Part shown: positions 1-7,912 of the stretch, one piece after another
Layout: each line of letters opens with the position of its first letter
Numbering within the stretch: position 1 is the first letter of the stretch
DNA from: Lachnospiraceae bacterium
GTDB lineage: Bacteria; Bacillota; Clostridia; Lachnospirales; Lachnospiraceae
Direction: 5' to 3'
DNA: 50,843 bases
Assembly: GCA_029062895.1 (NCBI GenBank)
Contig: JAIDPF010000025.1
Location: 11,108 to 61,950 of the forward strand
Notes under the pieces: generated by a model
What the model was told of the DNA's origin: nothing
Databases searched by the model: none
What the model saw: the letters and a program-made list of their open reading frames with translations, nothing else
Position numbers and translations under genes: made by a program

Positions 1-56
1 AATAATAAATATTTCATTATATCAAAAGAAAAAACATAATCTCTTAATATCAATGA

Positions 57-155
57 GGTTTACATAACTCTTTATTTACATATTCATGTTCCAAAAACAT
101 CATAAATGAAATCATTTTTGGAACATGAATATGCAAATTGCAGGTTATGTAAACC
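57..155. repeat. Nested perfect inverted repeats (large hairpin)
   Basis: Two perfect inverted repeats lie one inside the other. The outer arms are 12 bp (57-68 and 144-155, GGTTTACATAAC and its complement). The inner arms are 19 bp (79-97 and 115-133, starting CATATTCATG), with a 17-nt centre at 98-114. The whole element is about 99 bp, AT-rich and non-coding, and lies beyond the 3' end of the decarboxylase operon. It has no GC-rich stem with a T-run, so it is not a standard terminator. It could be a small palindromic mobile element, a binding site or an RNA structure; I cannot tell which. Confidence 0.75.
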
Positions 156-233
156 AGAGATCGAGTTGTGTAAGCCGGATATCAAATCTTTATACTACTA
201 CAAAACCCCGTCCAATATCATTCTTATTGAAAA

Positions 234-260
234 TTTCCCCACAGAAAACCTGTGGGGAAA
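234..260 (-). terminator. Probable terminator of the decarboxylase operon
   Basis: The stem is a perfect 10 bp (TTTCCCCACA, 234-243, with 251-260) around a 7-nt loop. Read on the minus strand it is followed by ATTTTCAATAA, a modest U-run. It lies about 80 bases past the stop of the OadA-type gene, the last gene of the operon. Confidence 0.65.
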
Positions 261-339
261 CTATTATCAGAATATTCCACAGTGCAATTTACCGGCGCAC
301 TGCGTCAGATCCAAAGCACGCGCCTATTGCCTCTGCGGA

Positions 340-1776
340 TTAAACAGGGTAAGCGCCGTTCTTAGAATCAGCCTTTGTCATATCCACTTTCTCCTGCTGT
401 GCCTGACGGTACTTGAAGAAGTCAGTTGCAACCTGCGGGAACAGCGCATAGGAAAGGACGTCCTCATCCTGTTGCTTCCATTCCTTCATCTCGCTCTCCA
501 ACTTATCCATCTCATTTTCGATCAGGTCAGCGGGACGACAGGTGATTCTTTCTTCACCCGGTATAACCTTATCAATAACTTCCTGATTCATCGGTTTTAC
601 GGTCTGACCATATTTACCGCGCAGTACATCCTTCGTCTGATCGGTAGCCATTTTATATCTCTCGCCCATCAGTACATTAAATACAGCCTGTGTTCCGACG
701 ATCTGAGAGGAAGGCGTAACCAGAGGCGGCTCACCAAGATCCTTACGAACCTGCGGAATCTCCTTTAATACGTCATAATATCTATCCTCCGCATTCTGCT
801 CCTTCAGCTGGCTTACCATGTTGGACAACATGCCGCCCGGTACCTGATAAAGCAGCGTCTTGATATCAACACCCATAACCTTCGGATTAAGAAGACCATT
901 CGCAAGACACTCATCACGATAAGGTCTGAAATAATCAGCGATCTCAGCCAGCAGATTCTGATCGAAACCGGTATCGTATTCCGTACCCTTAAATGTCTCA
1001 ACCATAACCTCTGTAGCAGGCTGGGAAGTACCCAGCGCAAATGGTGACATCGCACAGTCAATAACATCAACACCAGCCTCAACTGCTTTCAGATACGTCA
1101 TGGAAGCAACACCGGAAGTATAATGGGTATGCAACTGGATCGGCAGTTTTGTTACGCTCTTCATGGACTTGATCAACTCAGAAGCCTTATACGGTACAAG
1201 AAGTCCTGCCATATCCTTGATACAGATAGAATCTGCACCCATCTCTTCGATCTTCTTCGCCATATCCATCCAGTATTCCATGGTATAAGCATCACCCAAA
1301 GTATAGGACAATGCGATCTGCGCATGACCTCTGCCTTCACGCTTCTTGATTACGTTTGTTGCGTTAACTGCTTCCTGTAAATTTCTAAGGTCATTCATAC
1401 AGTCAAAGATACGGATGATGTCGATACCATTGGCAACAGACTTCTCTACGAATGCATCTACAACATCGTCTGCATAGGGACGATATCCCAGAATATTCTG
1501 TCCTCTGAACAACATCTGTGTCTTAGTATTCTTCAGACCATCCTTGATCTTTCTAAGACGTACCCACGGATCCTCCTTCAAGAAACGCAGGGATGCATCA
1601 AATGTCGCGCCGCCCCAGCACTCGATGGAGTGATATCCCACCTTATCCATCTTATCCAGAATCGGAAGCATCAGCTCAGTGGGCATTCTAGTTGCGATCA
1701 ATGACTGATGCGCATCTCTAAGTATTGTTTCTGTAATCTTGATCGGCTTCTTTTCAGCCGTTTCATTATTTGCCAT
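340..1776 (-). CDS. oadA: Oxaloacetate decarboxylase / pyruvate carboxylase-type carboxyltransferase alpha subunit
   Basis: This carboxyltransferase moves a carboxyl group between oxaloacetate/pyruvate and biotin. The TIM-barrel signatures are visible: LRDAHQSL near the N-terminus, a CIKDMAG segment with the lysine expected to be carboxylated, and LHTHYTSG supplying metal-binding histidines. At 478 residues it ends before the biotinyl domain found in full-length OadA (about 590 residues), so it resembles the free 5S subunit of transcarboxylase and must use the separate carrier encoded at 3159-3527. It is last in the operon, 170 bases after the OadB pump gene and behind two hairpins. It has its own strong SD (AGGAGGTTAAAT). 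Substrate (oxaloacetate rather than another 2-oxo acid) is inferred from family. Confidence 0.9.
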   Translation of the reverse strand: MANNETAEKKPIKITETILRDAHQSLIATRMPTELMLPILDKMDKVGYHSIECWGGATFDASLRFLKEDPWVRLRKIKDGLKNTKTQMLFRGQNILGYRPYADDVVDAFVEKSVANGIDIIRIFDCMNDLRNLQEAVNATNVIKKREGRGHAQIALSYTLGDAYTMEYWMDMAKKIEEMGADSICIKDMAGLLVPYKASELIKSMKSVTKLPIQLHTHYTSGVASMTYLKAVEAGVDVIDCAMSPFALGTSQPATEVMVETFKGTEYDTGFDQNLLAEIADYFRPYRDECLANGLLNPKVMGVDIKTLLYQVPGGMLSNMVSQLKEQNAEDRYYDVLKEIPQVRKDLGEPPLVTPSSQIVGTQAVFNVLMGERYKMATDQTKDVLRGKYGQTVKPMNQEVIDKVIPGEERITCRPADLIENEMDKLESEMKEWKQQDEDVLSYALFPQVATDFFKYRQAQQEKVDMTKADSKNGAYPV

Positions 1777-1841
1777 TCTATTTAACCTCCTATTTTTTCA
1801 TATTAATCCCCATGCCGCCTTCGGCAGCTCATATAGAAATG

Positions 1842-1884
1842 AAAAACGCTGCATCAAAAGCGAACAAGTTCGCTTTGCGTTTTT
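1842..1884 (-). terminator. Hairpin with T-run between oadB and oadA
   Basis: On the minus strand an outer stem AAAACGC/GCGTTTT encloses AAAGCGAAC/GTTCGCTTT, and a run of T follows. It looks like an intrinsic terminator or attenuator placed inside the operon, ahead of the OadA-type gene. Confidence 0.6.
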
Positions 1885-1886
1885 CT

Positions 1887-1946
1887 GTGTGAAACTTAAT
1901 ATATCTTAGGCAGTGTTTTTTACTGCCTTAGATATATTTTTCACAC
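1887..1946. repeat. Long imperfect palindrome after oadB
   Basis: Outer arms GTGTGAAA/TTTCACAC (1887-1894, 1939-1946) enclose 16-bp arms with one mismatch (1899-1914, 1922-1937). It begins just past the oadB stop codon. No T-run follows directly on the minus strand, so it may protect the upstream mRNA 3' end or take part in alternative folding with the next hairpin. Confidence 0.6.
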
Positions 1947-1949
1947 TAC

Positions 1950-3116
1950 TTACATGACACCAAAGATCGCCATGAATGTTCCGGCTGCAACGGCAGTACC
2001 GATAACGCCAGCAACATTAGGTCCCATCGCATGCATCAGAAGGAAGTTGGTAGGATCTTCCTCCGCGCCCACCTTCTGTGAAACACGCGCCGCCATCGGC
2101 ACTGCGGAAACTCCGGCAGAACCGATCAACGGGTTGACCTTTCCCTTCGTCAAAGCACACATCAGCTTTCCGAACAGCACACCAGCAAGCGTACCAAAAG
2201 CGAAAGCAATCAGTCCAAGAATTACAATAAAGATTGTGTCTGTATTTAAAAATGCTTTTGCGGATGTCGTCGCTCCTACGGAAGTACCAAGCAGGATAAC
2301 AACGATGTACATCAGCGCATTGGAAGCTGTCTCTGTCAGCTGTCTTACAACTCCGGACTCCCTGAAAAGGTTACCAAGCATCAGCATACCAACAAGGGGA
2401 GCTGTAGTCGGCAGGATCAGACATACCACAATCGTTACGACGATGGGGAACAAAACCCTCTCCAGCTTAGATACCGGACGGAGCTGCTCCATCTTGATTG
2501 CCCTTTCCTTCTTTGTCGTAAATGCTTTCATAATGGGCGGCTGGATCAACGGTACCAGCGCCATGTAAGAATATGCCGCTACTGCGATCGGTCCCAGATA
2601 TTTGGTCTGTCCCAGCTTTCCTGCAAGGAAGATAGATGTCGGTCCGTCAGCGCCGCCGATGATAGAGATTGCCGCCGCAGCCTTATCGCTAAAGTCTGCC
2701 CATCCCATTGCGGCTGCAAGCAAAGCGCCAAAATATGCAGCGAAGATACCAAACTGAGCTGCCGCACCAAGAAGAAAACTCTTGGGATTTGCAATCAAAG
2801 GACCAAAGTCCGTCATCGCGCCTACTCCAAGGAAAATCAGAGACGGCAGGATAGCCCATTCGTCTAACAGATAAAAATAATATAATAATCCGCCTGCGCC
2901 TGTTTCCGAATCCTCGATCGGAATCATAATATCAGGATAAATATTTACCAGCAGCATACCGAATGCAATCGGCACCAAAAGCAGAGGTTCAAATTCCATC
3001 CTGATCGCCAGAAAAAGGAATACGCACGCAATAACGATCATGATCACATTCTTATACGTAAAGTCCGGATTCATGAACGCCATCTGTCCAAGCAGATTTT
3101 GCAAAATTTCTAGCAT
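1950..3116 (-). CDS. oadB: Na+-translocating decarboxylase beta subunit
   Basis: This is the membrane subunit that removes CO2 from carboxybiotin and pumps Na+ outward (OadB/MmdB/GcdB family). The 388-residue protein is almost all hydrophobic helices. It carries the family blocks GAMTDFGPLIANP, GGADGPTSIFLAGKLG and HAMGPNVAGVIG, which in known members hold the conserved Asp and polar residues of the ion path. It lies 42 bases after the biotin carrier gene, with SD GGAGGTTAAGG. It is shared in principle by both carboxyltransferases of the operon. Whether the complex acts on oxaloacetate, methylmalonyl-CoA, glutaconyl-CoA or malonyl-CoA cannot be read from this subunit. Confidence 0.93.
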   Translation of the reverse strand: MLEILQNLLGQMAFMNPDFTYKNVIMIVIACVFLFLAIRMEFEPLLLVPIAFGMLLVNIYPDIMIPIEDSETGAGGLLYYFYLLDEWAILPSLIFLGVGAMTDFGPLIANPKSFLLGAAAQFGIFAAYFGALLAAAMGWADFSDKAAAAISIIGGADGPTSIFLAGKLGQTKYLGPIAVAAYSYMALVPLIQPPIMKAFTTKKERAIKMEQLRPVSKLERVLFPIVVTIVVCLILPTTAPLVGMLMLGNLFRESGVVRQLTETASNALMYIVVILLGTSVGATTSAKAFLNTDTIFIVILGLIAFAFGTLAGVLFGKLMCALTKGKVNPLIGSAGVSAVPMAARVSQKVGAEEDPTNFLLMHAMGPNVAGVIGTAVAAGTFMAIFGVM

Positions 3117-3158
3117 TACCTTAACCTCCTATTGTTAATCAGTCTATTGACATCTCTC

Positions 3159-3527
3159 TTAGTTCATGGTTGCCAGCAGAGCACCTGCTTCTACAGCATC
3201 GCCAACTGCAACATCGATACTTGCAACAGTACCATCCTGAGGCGCTACAACAGGGATCTCCATCTTCATAGCTTCCAGAATAACGACTGTATCACCTTTC
3301 TTCACAGCCTGACCAGCGCTTGCCTCCAGCTTAAATACCTTTCCTGCCGCACCAGCTTCAATCTTTATAGATCCTGCGCCGGAAGAAGCCTTTGCTGCAG
3401 CGGGAGCCGCCTTCGGAGCTGCCTTGGGAGCTGCTTTTGCCGCAGCAGGCGCTGCACCTGTGCCTGTTCCTTCCTCTACAGTTACATCATATACGTTGCC
3501 ATTTACGGTAATTGTATAATTTTTCAT
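3159..3527 (-). CDS. Biotin carboxyl carrier protein of the decarboxylase
   Basis: This small carrier shuttles carboxybiotin between the soluble carboxyltransferase and the membrane pump. Residues 1-20 form a short beta segment, residues 22-50 an Ala/Pro/Lys-rich flexible linker of KAAP-like repeats, and residues about 52-122 the biotinyl domain. The EAMKMEI motif places the biotinylated lysine at Lys88. At 122 residues it matches gamma/1.3S-type carriers (MmdC, GcdC, transcarboxylase 1.3S). Strong SD (AGGAGGATAATAAA). It lies between the OadG-like and OadB genes. Confidence 0.93.
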   Translation of the reverse strand: MKNYTITVNGNVYDVTVEEGTGTGAAPAAAKAAPKAAPKAAPAAAKASSGAGSIKIEAGAAGKVFKLEASAGQAVKKGDTVVILEAMKMEIPVVAPQDGTVASIDVAVGDAVEAGALLATMN

Positions 3528-3553
3528 TTTATTATCCTCCTATTTGATATAAA

Positions 3554-4348
3554 TTATCTGATTTTTCTAATGCTTCTGACAACAAAGCCGTCTGTGGAAG
3601 AAGCGCACTCGCTGGCCGCAATGGCGGCTGCAATGACTGCGATCAGTTCCTGGTCATCTGAAACCTCTTCACGTTCAATGATACCTGCAATCGCATTATC
3701 AACAGACTCCTCTACTGCTTCCTTTACCTGCTTCCGCGCGCTAAGAGACGCCTGGATCTTCGGAATGAATCCAAAGCCTCCGATGATCAGGGAAATCAAT
3801 ATCAGAACTGCAAATACCGTTCCCATACCGATCAGCGTATTGACACCTGCTTTCTCCATAAGTTCGCCGAAAGAGTAAATTATATTTGTATTAATACTTA
3901 TAATATGAAGATTCTTATCATACATCATTTCCATCACTGCATCATGGAGCTCTCCATCAATAGCAACGGAAACGATCAACTCATCTTCCTTTGCATCAAT
4001 GGTGATATCGTTAACCGTAACTTTCTCCTCTACCCGGCCGATCTCTTCTTTGTTATCGATCCAGGAATGAATACCGGAAACAACTACCTCACCGTCCACA
4101 CGGATACTTGAAATTTCATAAATATTTGCGGTATAAGCATCATATTCATCTTTGGTATAAGCATCAAACATTTCCAGCTCACTGGCAGTCCACTCCCGCG
4201 ACATACCCTCATACATCCACAGACACTGGGCTTTCACCACATCCGGATCATGACGCATCACCTTTTCTTCTCCGCCGCATGCAGTTAATCCAATGATACA
4301 GGTAAGCATGAGCAATATACTTGCTAATTTTTTCATAGAAATTCTCAT
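3554..4348 (-). CDS. Lipoprotein domain fused to OadG-type gamma/delta subunit
   Basis: This is the probable small membrane subunit of the decarboxylase, but larger than usual (264 residues against about 80-120 for OadG/MmdD). A lipoprotein signal with lipobox LTAC (Cys24) comes first. Residues about 30-160 form an extracytoplasmic alpha+beta region rich in acidic residues. The OadG-like part is one transmembrane helix around residues 168-195 (GVNTLIGMGTVFAVLILISL), followed by a charged cytoplasmic tail. Two starts are possible: Met1 at 4348 (SD GAGG 5 nt away) or Met5 at 4336 (SD AAAGGA). The lipid-anchored external domain is unknown to me. Confidence 0.75.
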   Translation of the reverse strand: MRISMKKLASILLMLTCIIGLTACGGEEKVMRHDPDVVKAQCLWMYEGMSREWTASELEMFDAYTKDEYDAYTANIYEISSIRVDGEVVVSGIHSWIDNKEEIGRVEEKVTVNDITIDAKEDELIVSVAIDGELHDAVMEMMYDKNLHIISINTNIIYSFGELMEKAGVNTLIGMGTVFAVLILISLIIGGFGFIPKIQASLSARKQVKEAVEESVDNAIAGIIEREEVSDDQELIAVIAAAIAASECASSTDGFVVRSIRKIR

Positions 4349-4368
4349 CCTTTCCTCACTTTCCCATT

Positions 4369-5760
4369 TTAAGCATACAGCATTTCAAATGCATAAATAA
4401 GGTGCTTTCTTGTATCTTCAGGTGCTATAACCGCGTCAACATATCCCCGCTTCGCAGCACTCTCAACATTGTTCTGAAGCGCAGCATATTCCTTTGTCTT
4501 TTCAGCGATCACATCAGCGCCTTGTCCATCATACATGATCTTTGCCGCAAGACTGGCTTCCATCGTCCCGATCTGTGCGTCCGGCCATGCGAATGTAAGA
4601 TCACAGCCAATTCCCTTAGAATTCATGGATACATACGCGCTGCCATACGCCTTGCCTACGATCACATTGACTCTTGGCACATCACAGCCGGCAAATGCCG
4701 CCGTCATATCGGCAACCGCTCTGGATATTTTCTTTTCCGCGCATACGCTTGCTTCATATCCCTTAACATTGGTAACGCTAAGTACAGGAATGCCGAAGCT
4801 GTCACAGAAATAAATAAAATCCGTCGCCTTTTCGCATCCGTTGACGCTGAGTACACCGTCATACTTCTCCGCGATCTTGCCATCCTCGCCCACAAGTTCC
4901 GTGCGGTTGGCAACACAGCCTACCGTCATACCATCCAGACGGATGAACCCGGTCACCATATCCTTTGCATAGCCGGCCTTTACCTCGACAAAGTTATTGT
5001 CATCCGCAATATTGCTTAACAAAATGGATGTATCGCCCGCGCAGTCCGCAAGATCCGGACAGATTCTGTTCAGATCATCCGTGCAGTCGGCTAATGCAAC
5101 ATCATCATTATTTCCAGGGATCATGGAAATGAGTTCGCGAAGCTGTGCAATGATATCTTCTTCACTTCCCACGAAATCAACTACGCCACTTTCTTCTGCC
5201 TGAAATTTGGCTGCTGCTGTATCATTCTTATCCGCGTAATTACCATCCAGCGCATTCGGAGAATTTACGAAAAGCTTTGCTTTCTTCTCTTCCATGAAAG
5301 TAAAATCCGTCATAGAAGGAACGATTGCCAGTCCTCCGCCACATGCTCCGAAAACCGCAGTGATCTGAGGAACGACGCCTTTTGCCATCGTCTGCTTAAA
5401 ATAAATTTCCCCAAGACTGTTCAGCGCATCTGTTGCCTCCTGCAAACGAAGTCCGGCAGAATCGATCAGTCCGATCACCGGCGTTCCCGTCTTCATAGCA
5501 AGATCGTAAATGCCAACAATCTTCTTTGCATGCATCTCACCAATGCTTCCACCGATCACAGAAGCATCCTGACTGTATACATAGACACGATTGCCTTCAA
5601 TCGTTCCGTAGCCGGTGATAACACCGTCAGACGGAGTATCATTTTGTTTCAAATTAAAATCAGTTGCTCTGGCTGTCACCTTAGCACCGATCTCAACGAA
5701 ACTTTTTTCATCGAGCAAAGCTTCTATTCTTTGACTCGCCGAGCTTGTTGAAGTACTCAT
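4369..5760 (-). CDS. Acyl-CoA carboxyltransferase (methylmalonyl-CoA decarboxylase alpha-like)
   Basis: This carboxyltransferase of the MmdA / PccB / transcarboxylase 12S family moves carboxyl between an acyl-CoA and biotin. Crotonase-fold hallmarks are visible: GGSIGEMHAKKI, a glycine-rich FGACGGGLAIVPS oxyanion-hole segment, and C-terminal MNSKGIGCDLTFAWPDAQIG. The protein is 463 residues, a little short of the usual 500-515. I start it at 5760 because the upstream in-frame ATG at 5775 lies on the GGAGG that serves as SD for the 5760 ATG. It is the first gene of the operon. The acyl-CoA (methylmalonyl, malonyl or glutaconyl) is not determined. Confidence 0.88.
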   Translation of the reverse strand: MSTSTSSASQRIEALLDEKSFVEIGAKVTARATDFNLKQNDTPSDGVITGYGTIEGNRVYVYSQDASVIGGSIGEMHAKKIVGIYDLAMKTGTPVIGLIDSAGLRLQEATDALNSLGEIYFKQTMAKGVVPQITAVFGACGGGLAIVPSMTDFTFMEEKKAKLFVNSPNALDGNYADKNDTAAAKFQAEESGVVDFVGSEEDIIAQLRELISMIPGNNDDVALADCTDDLNRICPDLADCAGDTSILLSNIADDNNFVEVKAGYAKDMVTGFIRLDGMTVGCVANRTELVGEDGKIAEKYDGVLSVNGCEKATDFIYFCDSFGIPVLSVTNVKGYEASVCAEKKISRAVADMTAAFAGCDVPRVNVIVGKAYGSAYVSMNSKGIGCDLTFAWPDAQIGTMEASLAAKIMYDGQGADVIAEKTKEYAALQNNVESAAKRGYVDAVIAPEDTRKHLIYAFEMLYA

Positions 5761-5825
5761 TCTTTTGACCTCCATTTTGATTACTTAGTATTAAGATTCC
5801 TATGTGGACAGACCACACCTTGACC

Positions 5826-5854
5826 ATTATAGCATACATATTCTTTAAATCATA
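5826..5854 (-). promoter_or_regulatory. Promoter of the decarboxylase operon (extended -10)
   Basis: On the minus strand TGCTATAAT (5826-5834) is an extended -10. The -35 position 17 bp upstream is weak (TATGAT, 5849-5854), as often tolerated with an extended -10. The leader then carries GTGG-TCTGT-CCAC, a short dyad that could be an operator. Confidence 0.55.
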
Positions 5855-5906
5855 GGATTTTTTTCATTTTTTGGTCAAAATTTACAATACTTTTACGACC
5901 AATGAA

Positions 5907-7193
5907 TTATAACAAAAATTCTTCCAAAAGGGATCGAACCACATAAGGGAAGTCTCTTGCTTCGATCGTCTCCGGCTGCCACAGCTTCTGCATGGCATAA
6001 CATTCTCTATTGACCAGCAAAAACCGTAAACCGATCTGCTCCCGTTCCGAGATCGGGCCATCAATGGATACCGGATATAAAGTCACCATTCTGATGGTAT
6101 CATAATCTCCGGTCAGCATTAACATGGCATCTGACGGAAACATCCATGTTGTTTCAGGCAGCACACATCCTGTAACAGAAGTGGTACCTTGCACCGCGGG
6201 GACGCTAAGCTTGCTGTTCTCATAATGCTCTATACCGTGATTCATCAATGCAGCGGTATCCTGCCATTTATAATTCCGATGCGGCGGCCAGCCGGAAGCC
6301 AGCACGACGCTGATATATACCCGTCCTTGATTCTCTAAGGCTCCAGCAAAACAATAACCGGCATTATTGGTATATCCGGTTTTGATTCCAAGAGCGCCGC
6401 TCATCTGCTGCAGAAAAGCGTCTTTGTTATAAGCGCTGATCGTATGTCTTCCTTCCACGTCACAAAATTGATAGGACGATGTCTGGATGATACTGCAGAA
6501 TTCCTCATTTTTTATAGCATACGCACTTAAAATCGCCAGTTCTTTTGCCGTTGTGGAATGTACGCCATATTCATCCGCGGCATCCAAACCGTTGGGAGTG
6601 ATAAAATATGTATTCTCCATGCCAAGAGATGCCGCTTTTTCATTCATCATATCCGCAAATCCTTCTACACTGCCACCAATATGCTCTGCGATCACAACCG
6701 CAGTATCATTGTGGGACTCAAGCATCATGGAATATAACAAATCACGGATGTAATACTGCTCTCCCACCCTGAGACCGGCATGTACTTTAGGCTGTGATGC
6801 TGCATAACTGCTCACGGTCGCCAGTTCATCCAGTTTCCCGGATTCCAATGCCAGAATACACGTCATGATCTTGGTGGTGGAAGCCATCGGCATAACGGCA
6901 TCCTCATTTTTTCCGTATAGAACTCTTCCGTTTTCCGCGTCCATCAATACCGCCGAACTTGCATATAAAGAAAGATTCGGCTCCTGCTCCCCCTGCTGCA
7001 GCACATAATTATTGCTGACAAGATGGATCACCGGGACGTCGGAACTCTCCTCAAAATAAAAATGTAAAAACGGAATCAAAAAAGCTGCCACAAGGACAAC
7101 CCAAATGACAGCTTCTCTGATTATGTGAAATACCTGAAAATCCTTTTCATTATCTACACTGCTGTTAGTATTTCCGGCCTTACTGTTTTTCAT
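5907..7193 (-). CDS. D-alanyl-D-alanine carboxypeptidase (DacF-like), membrane-anchored
   Basis: This low-molecular-weight penicillin-binding protein trims the terminal D-Ala from peptidoglycan stem peptides outside the membrane. The active-site triad of the S11 family is present: STTK (SxxK, catalytic Ser and Lys), SHN (SxN) and KTG. A hydrophobic helix at residues about 28-46 follows a polar 25-residue N-terminus, so it looks like a signal anchor rather than a cleaved signal peptide. A C-terminal beta domain of about 110 residues follows the catalytic part. The SD is GGAGT. It follows scpA-scpB, an order also known around dacF in other Firmicutes. A paralogue lies at 9767-10942. Confidence 0.88.
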   Translation of the reverse strand: MKNSKAGNTNSSVDNEKDFQVFHIIREAVIWVVLVAAFLIPFLHFYFEESSDVPVIHLVSNNYVLQQGEQEPNLSLYASSAVLMDAENGRVLYGKNEDAVMPMASTTKIMTCILALESGKLDELATVSSYAASQPKVHAGLRVGEQYYIRDLLYSMMLESHNDTAVVIAEHIGGSVEGFADMMNEKAASLGMENTYFITPNGLDAADEYGVHSTTAKELAILSAYAIKNEEFCSIIQTSSYQFCDVEGRHTISAYNKDAFLQQMSGALGIKTGYTNNAGYCFAGALENQGRVYISVVLASGWPPHRNYKWQDTAALMNHGIEHYENSKLSVPAVQGTTSVTGCVLPETTWMFPSDAMLMLTGDYDTIRMVTLYPVSIDGPISEREQIGLRFLLVNRECYAMQKLWQPETIEARDFPYVVRSLLEEFLL

Positions 7194-7240
7194 ACATAAA
7201 ACTCCGGATTTTTTTTAATTATATGCGATCCAAATGTGGG

Positions 7241-7810
7241 TTATACATCCACCTTCATACTGATCTCTTCTTCTGCCTGCGCGGTAAAGTCAGCCATCAG
7301 CTCCGGATTCATCGTTGGAAGCTCCTGAATGGACGACACTCCGAAACTCCTAAGGAATTGCTCTGTCGTGCCAAACAACAGTGGTCTCCCCGGCGCGTCC
7401 AGCCTGCCGACTTCCTCAATCAGATCATATTCCAGCAGTTTATTGACCGCGTGATCACAGCTCACCCCTCTGATCTTTTCGATCTCACCTCTCGTTACCG
7501 GCTGTTTATAGGCAATGATAGACAATGTCTCTAAAACCGTATCCGTCAATACATATTTCTGGGGAATCCTTGCAATCTTGCTAAGATATTCAAACGTCTC
7601 CCCCTTCGTTCCAAGCTGATAGGATCCGTCCAGTTCCACCAATTCGATCCCCCGATCCTCTGCCTGATATTTTTCCTTCATATGTTCTAGAATGCCGCGG
7701 GTCTCTTTCTTATCCAATTCCAGCGTTTCCGCCAGCTTCTCCAGACTGACCGAGCTTCCCATGGCAAATAAAATTGCTTCTATGATTGCTTCTGCTTTTG
7801 TCTGTTCCAC
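7241..7810 (-). CDS. scpB: Segregation and condensation protein B
   Basis: This is the kleisin-associated winged-helix subunit of the SMC-ScpA-ScpB condensin complex, needed for chromosome folding and segregation. The 189-residue length fits. Two winged-helix units are readable, with the family block YKQPVTRGEIEKIRGVS (around residues 101-117) and a GRPLLFGTT segment in the second half. The start codon is GTG at 7810, preceded by AGGA. It lies about 100 bases after scpA on the same strand. The C-terminus is acidic, as is common. Confidence 0.93.
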   Translation of the reverse strand: MEQTKAEAIIEAILFAMGSSVSLEKLAETLELDKKETRGILEHMKEKYQAEDRGIELVELDGSYQLGTKGETFEYLSKIARIPQKYVLTDTVLETLSIIAYKQPVTRGEIEKIRGVSCDHAVNKLLEYDLIEEVGRLDAPGRPLLFGTTEQFLRSFGVSSIQELPTMNPELMADFTAQAEEEISMKVDV

Positions 7811-7912
7811 CTTATCCTGATTCCTTTCTGCTATGATATCATCAGCCGCATTAATCCTACATTACATGCCCTCTGATCTGCTTTACAGATCATCTGCCTT
7901 TCTCTACGGGCA

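Larger units (their letters stand above)
1..339. other. Non-coding left edge
   Basis: This 339-base stretch holds no gene I can support. Open frames starting at 106 and 125 are antisense to, or run into, the oadA-like gene and have no ribosome binding site. It contains the nested inverted repeat (57-155), a terminator-like hairpin (234-260) and a weak 6-bp hairpin near 280-302. Confidence 0.6.

Noticed and set aside
106-768. Plus-strand 220-residue open frame at the left edge
   Set aside because: It lies mostly antisense to the oadA-like gene, has no SD, and its product has no recognisable motifs. It is a by-product of codon use on the opposite strand.
5761-5775. Extra five residues at the start of the acyl-CoA carboxyltransferase
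   Set aside because: The upstream ATG overlaps the GGAGG that acts as SD for the ATG at 5760.
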